Shown here: in pieces, positions 4,583 through 8,183 of the stretch | Layout of the letters: each line of letters begins with the position of its first letter | Position numbering within the stretch: position 1 is the stretch's first letter | Notes under the pieces: generated by a model | What the model saw: only the letters and a program-made list of their open reading frames with translations | Told to the model about the DNA's origin: nothing | Database searches by the model: none | Origin: Methanosarcinales archaeon | Lineage (GTDB): Archaea > Halobacteriota > Methanosarcinia > Methanosarcinales > Methanocomedenaceae | Reading direction: 5' to 3' | Length of the DNA stretch: 8,183 bases | Assembly: GCA_030666885.1 (NCBI GenBank) | Contig: DAOUWY010000067.1 | Location: 1 to 8,183, forward strand | Program-made: the position numbers and the translations under genes

Positions 4583-6103
4583 TTACAAAGCCAAACCAAG
4601 TACCTCTTCATAGAGGTCCCTGCCCTTTACATCCACTCCCACGATCAACGGCCCGAAATTCTCGACCTCCAGCACCCACACAGCCTCTGGCATCCCTAAA
4701 TCCAGCCAGTGCACATCCCTGACATCCTTTATCATATCCACAGCCAGGGCCGCACACCCACCCGTATATGCCAGGTACACGCACCTATCCTTCAGGACCG
4801 GTGCAATGTCTTTCATGCCACCCTTACCAATGATGGCCCTGACATTATAATTACCAAGCACCTGGGGCGTCATGTCAGTCATCCTGGCACTGGTAGTGGG
4901 TCCTGCTGCAACTGTCCTCCATCCGCCGTTGTCCTTCTGCATCAGCGGCCCGCAGTGATAAAGGGCAGCACCTTCCAGGTCAAATGGCAGCGGCTTACCC
5001 TCGTCTGTCAGTTCCAGTATCCGCAAGTGTGCTTCATCCCTTGCCGTATAGATAGTGCCTGACAGGTAAACTATGTCCCCTGCCTGCAAATCCATAATAT
5101 CATCCCGGCCAAGGGGAATAGTCAGGTGGTGGGGCACATCCTGCCCTGCCATATGCTGTTCAGTCAGGTTGTGCTTGGTTATGTTCTGCCTGGCCAGGTG
5201 GTCCTTGTTCATGTGCTTTTCGGCCAGGTGATGCATGGTCCTGTACTGTTCATCCAGGTGCGTCAGGTCATGTCCTGCATCCAGGGTCACTGATGCATGC
5301 CGGTTGGCCCAGCACTGGATATTCACAGACACAGGCAGCGATGCTGTATGGCAGTGAGCTTTCTCCACATGCACAGCCAGTGCAGTAGTCCTGCCACCCA
5401 GTCCCATGGGACCGATACCAAGTGAATTAATGGCTTCCAGTATCTCCAGTTCATACTCATCCATATCTCCCAGGTTACGCAGTAACGATCGCTTTGCCAG
5501 CCTTGCAGACTTATCGAAACTGCCGCCAATGCCCACACCCACTATGATGGGCGGGCATGGCATACCTCCCGCCTTTTGCACAGCCCCGACCACAAAGTCT
5601 TTGACACTACCCACCTGTGAAGGCTTCAACATCGTAAAGGCACTCATATTCTCTGAGCCCGCACCTTTCGGGGCCACTGTGATTGTGATAGCTTTGCCGT
5701 CCTTAAAGGAATAATTAATATCAGGCAGGCCATCTCCGGTATTGTCACCTGAGTTTAGCCTGGTCAGGGGCTCCACTGCATTGGGACGCAAGGGCACGCT
5801 GTTAGTCGCCTGCTTCACACCCTCTCGGATGGCCCGGTCCAGGTCAAAAACAATGCGGGCGTCCCTGCCAATTTCCACAAAGAATACCAGTATTCCCGTA
5901 TCCTGGCACATTGGAATGACCCTGTCATCTGCAATAGATATATTCTCCAGGATGGCATCGAACTGGGACGAGGCCGTTTTGTCGTTTTCTGCATCCCTTG
6001 CACCCATCAGAGCCGCTACTACATCAGGAGGCAGTCTGGTCTGTGCCTGCCTGATAATTTCTTCTACAGCATCTGACACTAGCTGGCTTTTCAATGCATT
6101 CAT
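4583..6103 (-). CDS. fum: Class I fumarate hydratase, fused alpha-beta with His-rich linker
   Basis: Iron-sulfur (class I) fumarase, reversibly hydrating fumarate to malate. The 506 residues combine both parts that most archaea encode as separate subunits. Alpha part (about 1-274): P-M-C-Q-D-T-G with C66, G-G-M-P-C-P-P with C183, G-V-G-I-G-G (189-194) and A-H-C-H-T-A-S-L-P (249-257) with C251 and C264 nearby; C66, C183 and one of the last two should hold the [4Fe-4S] cluster. Beta part (about 327-506): I-P-L-G, T-A-R-D-E-A-H-L-R (353-361), G-P-T-T-S-A-R-M-T (401-409), G-K-G-G-M (426-430), Y-T-G-G-C-A-A-L-A (446-454). Between them lie five imperfect decapeptides rich in histidine. The ATG overlaps the mdh stop (ATGA), implying translational coupling. 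A tartrate dehydratase could look similar, but the malate-gene context favours fumarase. Confidence 0.93.
   Translation of the reverse strand: MNALKSQLVSDAVEEIIRQAQTRLPPDVVAALMGARDAENDKTASSQFDAILENISIADDRVIPMCQDTGILVFFVEIGRDARIVFDLDRAIREGVKQATNSVPLRPNAVEPLTRLNSGDNTGDGLPDINYSFKDGKAITITVAPKGAGSENMSAFTMLKPSQVGSVKDFVVGAVQKAGGMPCPPIIVGVGIGGSFDKSARLAKRSLLRNLGDMDEYELEILEAINSLGIGPMGLGGRTTALAVHVEKAHCHTASLPVSVNIQCWANRHASVTLDAGHDLTHLDEQYRTMHHLAEKHMNKDHLARQNITKHNLTEQHMAGQDVPHHLTIPLGRDDIMDLQAGDIVYLSGTIYTARDEAHLRILELTDEGKPLPFDLEGAALYHCGPLMQKDNGGWRTVAAGPTTSARMTDMTPQVLGNYNVRAIIGKGGMKDIAPVLKDRCVYLAYTGGCAALAVDMIKDVRDVHWLDLGMPEAVWVLEVENFGPLIVGVDVKGRDLYEEVLGLAL
5132..5281 (-). repeat. 30-bp tandem repeat encoding His-rich decapeptides in fumarase linker
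   Basis: On the + strand caggt recurs at 5165, 5195, 5225 and 5255, exactly 30 bases apart, within five imperfect 30-base units. On the coding strand these give decapeptides at residues 275-284, 285-294, 295-304, 305-314 and 315-324, with a loose pattern E-[QK]-[HY]-M-x-x-x-H-L-A. Ten histidines occur between 278 and 326. The first and last units are the most degraded, as expected of an old minisatellite. Confidence 0.8.
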
Positions 6104-7023
6104 AAGTCCAGTGTTGAAATAGCTTCTTTCAAAGCCTCTGCCGAGTGGGCAAGCATCTCCTGTTCAGGTTCAGTAAGGTCTAATTCGATTACCGCTTCCA
6201 CGCCCATCCGGCCCAGTTTCACAGGCACGCCCAGGTATATATCCTCATGGCCGTACTGCCCGTACATATAGGCTGCGGCGGGGAGGATGCGTTTCTGGTC
6301 CCGCACAATGGATTCCACCATTAAAGTGATGGCTGCCGAGGGCGCATAGAATGCACTGCCGGTCTTTAGCAGTTCTACTATCTCGGCACCACCGTTGATG
6401 GTACGCTGCACCAGCCTGCCAATGGCAGCTTCGTCCATAAGTTCAGTGATGGGTATACCTGACACTGTAGTGTGCCTGGGCAGCGGTACCATTAAATCCC
6501 CGTGTCCGCCAAGTACCATGGCATCAACATCCCTGACTGAACACCCCAGTTCCATAGCCACAAAGGTGGCAAACCTCGCAGAGTCCAGTACCCCGCTCAT
6601 GCCGATCACTCTCCCTGGGTGGAAACCGGTTTTCTTATGCGCTACATAGGTCATTATATCAAGAGGATTAGTAACTACAATAACAATGGAGTCAGGTGCA
6701 TATTCCTTGATTTTTTCGCTGACCTCACTTACTATATTAGTGTTAATCTTTACCAGGTCGTCCCTGCTCATTCCCGGCTTTCTGGCAATACCGGCTGTTA
6801 TTACAACAATGTCGGAATCCTGCATGTCCTTATAATCGTTTGTCCCGACAACATTCACATCAAAACCAACAATTGGTGCTGATTCCATAAGGTCCAGTGC
6901 CTTACCCTGGGGCATGCCCTCGATAATGTCTGTCATCACTACATCGCCCAGTTCTTTCTCTGTGATACGCTGGACTGTTGTGGCACCTACGAACCCGGCA
7001 CCTACGACTGTAATTTTTGTCAA
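6100..7023 (-). CDS. mdh: Malate dehydrogenase (LDH-like, NAD-type)
   Basis: Interconverts malate and oxaloacetate with a nicotinamide cofactor. The 307 residues fit the short LDH-like MDH group. Nucleotide-binding G-A-G-F-V-G is at 8-13 and D32 (in T-D-I-I-E-G), at the end of beta-2, indicates NAD(H). Substrate loop R-K-P-G-M-S-R supplies R81 and R87; T-N-P-L-D (118-122) supplies N119; D147-S-A-R150 and G-G-H174-G-D are the catalytic Asp, substrate Arg and proton-relay His. Arg at 81 marks an MDH, where lactate dehydrogenases have Gln. This differs from the ComC/MdhI-type dehydrogenases of many methanogens. The start is TTG (7021-7023): aggagg at 7036-7031 is seven bases upstream and the protein begins directly with the first beta strand. 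Coupled to the fumarase by a four-base overlap. Confidence 0.95.
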   Translation of the reverse strand: MTKITVVGAGFVGATTVQRITEKELGDVVMTDIIEGMPQGKALDLMESAPIVGFDVNVVGTNDYKDMQDSDIVVITAGIARKPGMSRDDLVKINTNIVSEVSEKIKEYAPDSIVIVVTNPLDIMTYVAHKKTGFHPGRVIGMSGVLDSARFATFVAMELGCSVRDVDAMVLGGHGDLMVPLPRHTTVSGIPITELMDEAAIGRLVQRTINGGAEIVELLKTGSAFYAPSAAITLMVESIVRDQKRILPAAAYMYGQYGHEDIYLGVPVKLGRMGVEAVIELDLTEPEQEMLAHSAEALKEAISTLDL

Positions 7024-7030
7024 ATTGAAT

Positions 7031-7036
7031 CCTCCT
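7031..7036 (-). promoter_or_regulatory. Full Shine-Dalgarno that fixes the mdh TTG start
   Basis: aggagg on the minus strand, seven bases before TTG (7021-7023). No ATG or GTG in a suitable position competes, so the rare start codon is well supported. Confidence 0.85.
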
Positions 7037-7070
7037 TATCGAAAATATTATTATCCGAATTTTTTATATT

Positions 7071-7093
7071 CTATATAGTCCATAAAGTTTATA
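7071..7093 (-). promoter_or_regulatory. Probable mdh-fum promoter
   Basis: The gap 7024-7175 holds AT-rich boxes read leftward: tataaac (7093-7087) behind an A-rich BRE-like stretch, and ctatatag (7078-7071). Initiation about 25 bases further on would fall near 7050-7063, leaving a leader of about 30-40 bases that contains the Shine-Dalgarno. Which box is used cannot be told. The rest of the gap (7094-7175) shows only a short T-run on the minus strand (near 7145-7141) that could end the malic enzyme transcript. Confidence 0.4.
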
Positions 7094-7175
7094 GGTTTTG
7101 ATGCTACTGTTGCTGCTGATGTTTATCTGCTTCCATCAACAAAAACAGCCTTGTACTGCCGGATATTGAATCAAC

Positions 7176-8183
7176 TTATTTGTTGTGCAATTTACTGTGC
7201 TGCACCATCTCCCTGGCATGCCTGGCCACTTCGTCGGGATGTGGTGTAACTCTTGCAGCCCCGCTAAGTACTGATGCCTCAGCCACTGCCGCTGCAATAA
7301 CAGGTACTACTCGTTTATCAAGCGGTCCGGGCAGGATGTGCTTATCATCCAGTTTTTCATCTTCAATGATACCTGCCAGTGCCCTGGCAGCAGCCATCTT
7401 CATATCGATATTGATATCTGTGGCCCTTGTATCCAGCGCACCCCTGAAGATGCCTGGGAACCCAAGCACGTTGTTCACCTGGTTGGGATAATCAGAACGC
7501 CCAGTTGCCACCACCCTGGCACCGGCATCCTTAGCATCCTCTGGCATGATCTCAGGAACCGGGTTTGCCATGGCGAATACAATGGGATCAGAGGCCATAC
7601 TTCGCACCATATCTTTAGAAACAATTCCACCCACAGATACACCGATGAACACGTCGGCTCCTTGCATAGCTATTTCAAGTCCACCCATCAACCCCCTGAT
7701 ATTGGTCAGGCCAGCCAGCATGAATTTCATGGAGTTCATACCTTCCCTGCGTGACTGGCCGAGTATGCCCCGGCTGTCACATATCACCAGGTCACGTACA
7801 CCTGCTCTTATAAGCATAAGCGCAATTGCAGCACCTGCCGCACCGGCTCCATTAATTACTACCCTGGTATTACTGATATCCTTACCAACTATTTTCAGTG
7901 CATTGACCAGTCCGGCATAGACCACAACCGCAGTGCCGTGCTGGTCGTCATGGAACACTGGTATATCCAGTTCCTGCCGCAGCCTCTCTTCGATCTCGAA
8001 ACAACGGGGTGCACTAATATCCTCCAGGTTGATGCCGCCAAAGGTTGGCGCTATGTGCTTTACGGTTTTTATGATCTCTTCGGTATCTTTTGTATCCAGG
8101 CATATTGGAAATGCATCGATACCACCCAGGTTTTTGAACAAAATGGACTTGCCTTCCATTACAGGCATGCCGGCAGAAGCCCC
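7176..8183 (-). CDS. mae: Malic enzyme, 5' end outside window
   Basis: Oxidatively decarboxylates malate to pyruvate and CO2 with NAD(P), or runs in reverse. The window holds the last 335 codons; the frame stays open to 8183 and the residues before M-P-V-M-E-G-K fit the family, so ATG 8168 is internal. The family is usually about 400-440 residues, so roughly 80-100 are missing, including the catalytic Tyr region. Visible are G-G-I-D-A-F-P-I-C, E-D-I-S-A-P-R-C-F (metal-binding acidic pair), F-H-D-D-Q-H-G-T-A-V-V, dinucleotide fold G-A-G-A-A-G-A-A, F-A-M-A-N-P-x-P-E and S-D-Y-P-N-Q-V-N-N-V-L-G-F-P-G-I-F-R-G-A-L-D. There is no C-terminal phosphotransacetylase domain, so this is the short single-domain type. 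It lies 152 bases upstream of mdh on the same strand, possibly with a separate transcript. Cofactor preference cannot be read safely. Confidence 0.95.
   Translation of the reverse strand, partial: GASAGMPVMEGKSILFKNLGGIDAFPICLDTKDTEEIIKTVKHIAPTFGGINLEDISAPRCFEIEERLRQELDIPVFHDDQHGTAVVVYAGLVNALKIVGKDISNTRVVINGAGAAGAAIALMLIRAGVRDLVICDSRGILGQSRREGMNSMKFMLAGLTNIRGLMGGLEIAMQGADVFIGVSVGGIVSKDMVRSMASDPIVFAMANPVPEIMPEDAKDAGARVVATGRSDYPNQVNNVLGFPGIFRGALDTRATDINIDMKMAAARALAGIIEDEKLDDKHILPGPLDKRVVPVIAAAVAEASVLSGAARVTPHPDEVARHAREMVQHSKLHNK

Noticed and set aside
5132..5281. 30-bp periodic repeats as a CRISPR array
   Set aside because: Units are contiguous with no spacers, diverged, and in frame within a conserved enzyme gene.

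Overview
The window reads as chromosomal DNA of a methanogen-related euryarchaeon. Supporting genes are an archaeal membrane-lipid prenyltransferase, an HMf-type histone, an archaeal-style ThiL and a stand-alone NrpR domain without a DNA-binding domain. That last arrangement matches NrpRII of Methanosarcina, so Methanosarcinales or an ANME-2/Methanoperedens relative is my best guess. It is an inference from gene content only. Promoter-like sequences are archaeal (BRE/TATA) and several genes have Shine-Dalgarno sites.

Left half (1-4492, genes on +): the 3' end of a digeranylgeranylglyceryl phosphate synthase gene; a histone gene with its own promoter, Shine-Dalgarno site and hairpin; a 466-base gap; then thiL, followed 25 bases later by an unassigned zinc-ribbon/Rossmann methyltransferase-like gene; and after a long inverted repeat, an nrpRII-like gene. 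The gap holds a 59-codon minus-strand open frame that looks like a gene remnant or very small gene, a GC-rich repeat built from cgcagag cores, and the thiL promoter.

Right half (4583-8183, genes on -): three enzymes that all use malate. In transcription order they are malic enzyme (5' end outside the window), LDH-like malate dehydrogenase (TTG start with a full Shine-Dalgarno) and a one-chain class I fumarase that overlaps mdh by ATGA. Together they interconvert pyruvate + CO2, malate, oxaloacetate and fumarate, forming a malate node for anaplerosis or a partial TCA path. The two halves converge across about 90 bases (4493-4582) holding palindromes.

The most unusual features are a histidine-rich linker made of 30-bp (decapeptide) tandem repeats between the alpha and beta parts of the fumarase, and a smaller 15-bp x 3 in-frame repeat in ThiL. 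I saw no tRNA, rRNA, CRISPR array, transposase or defence system.
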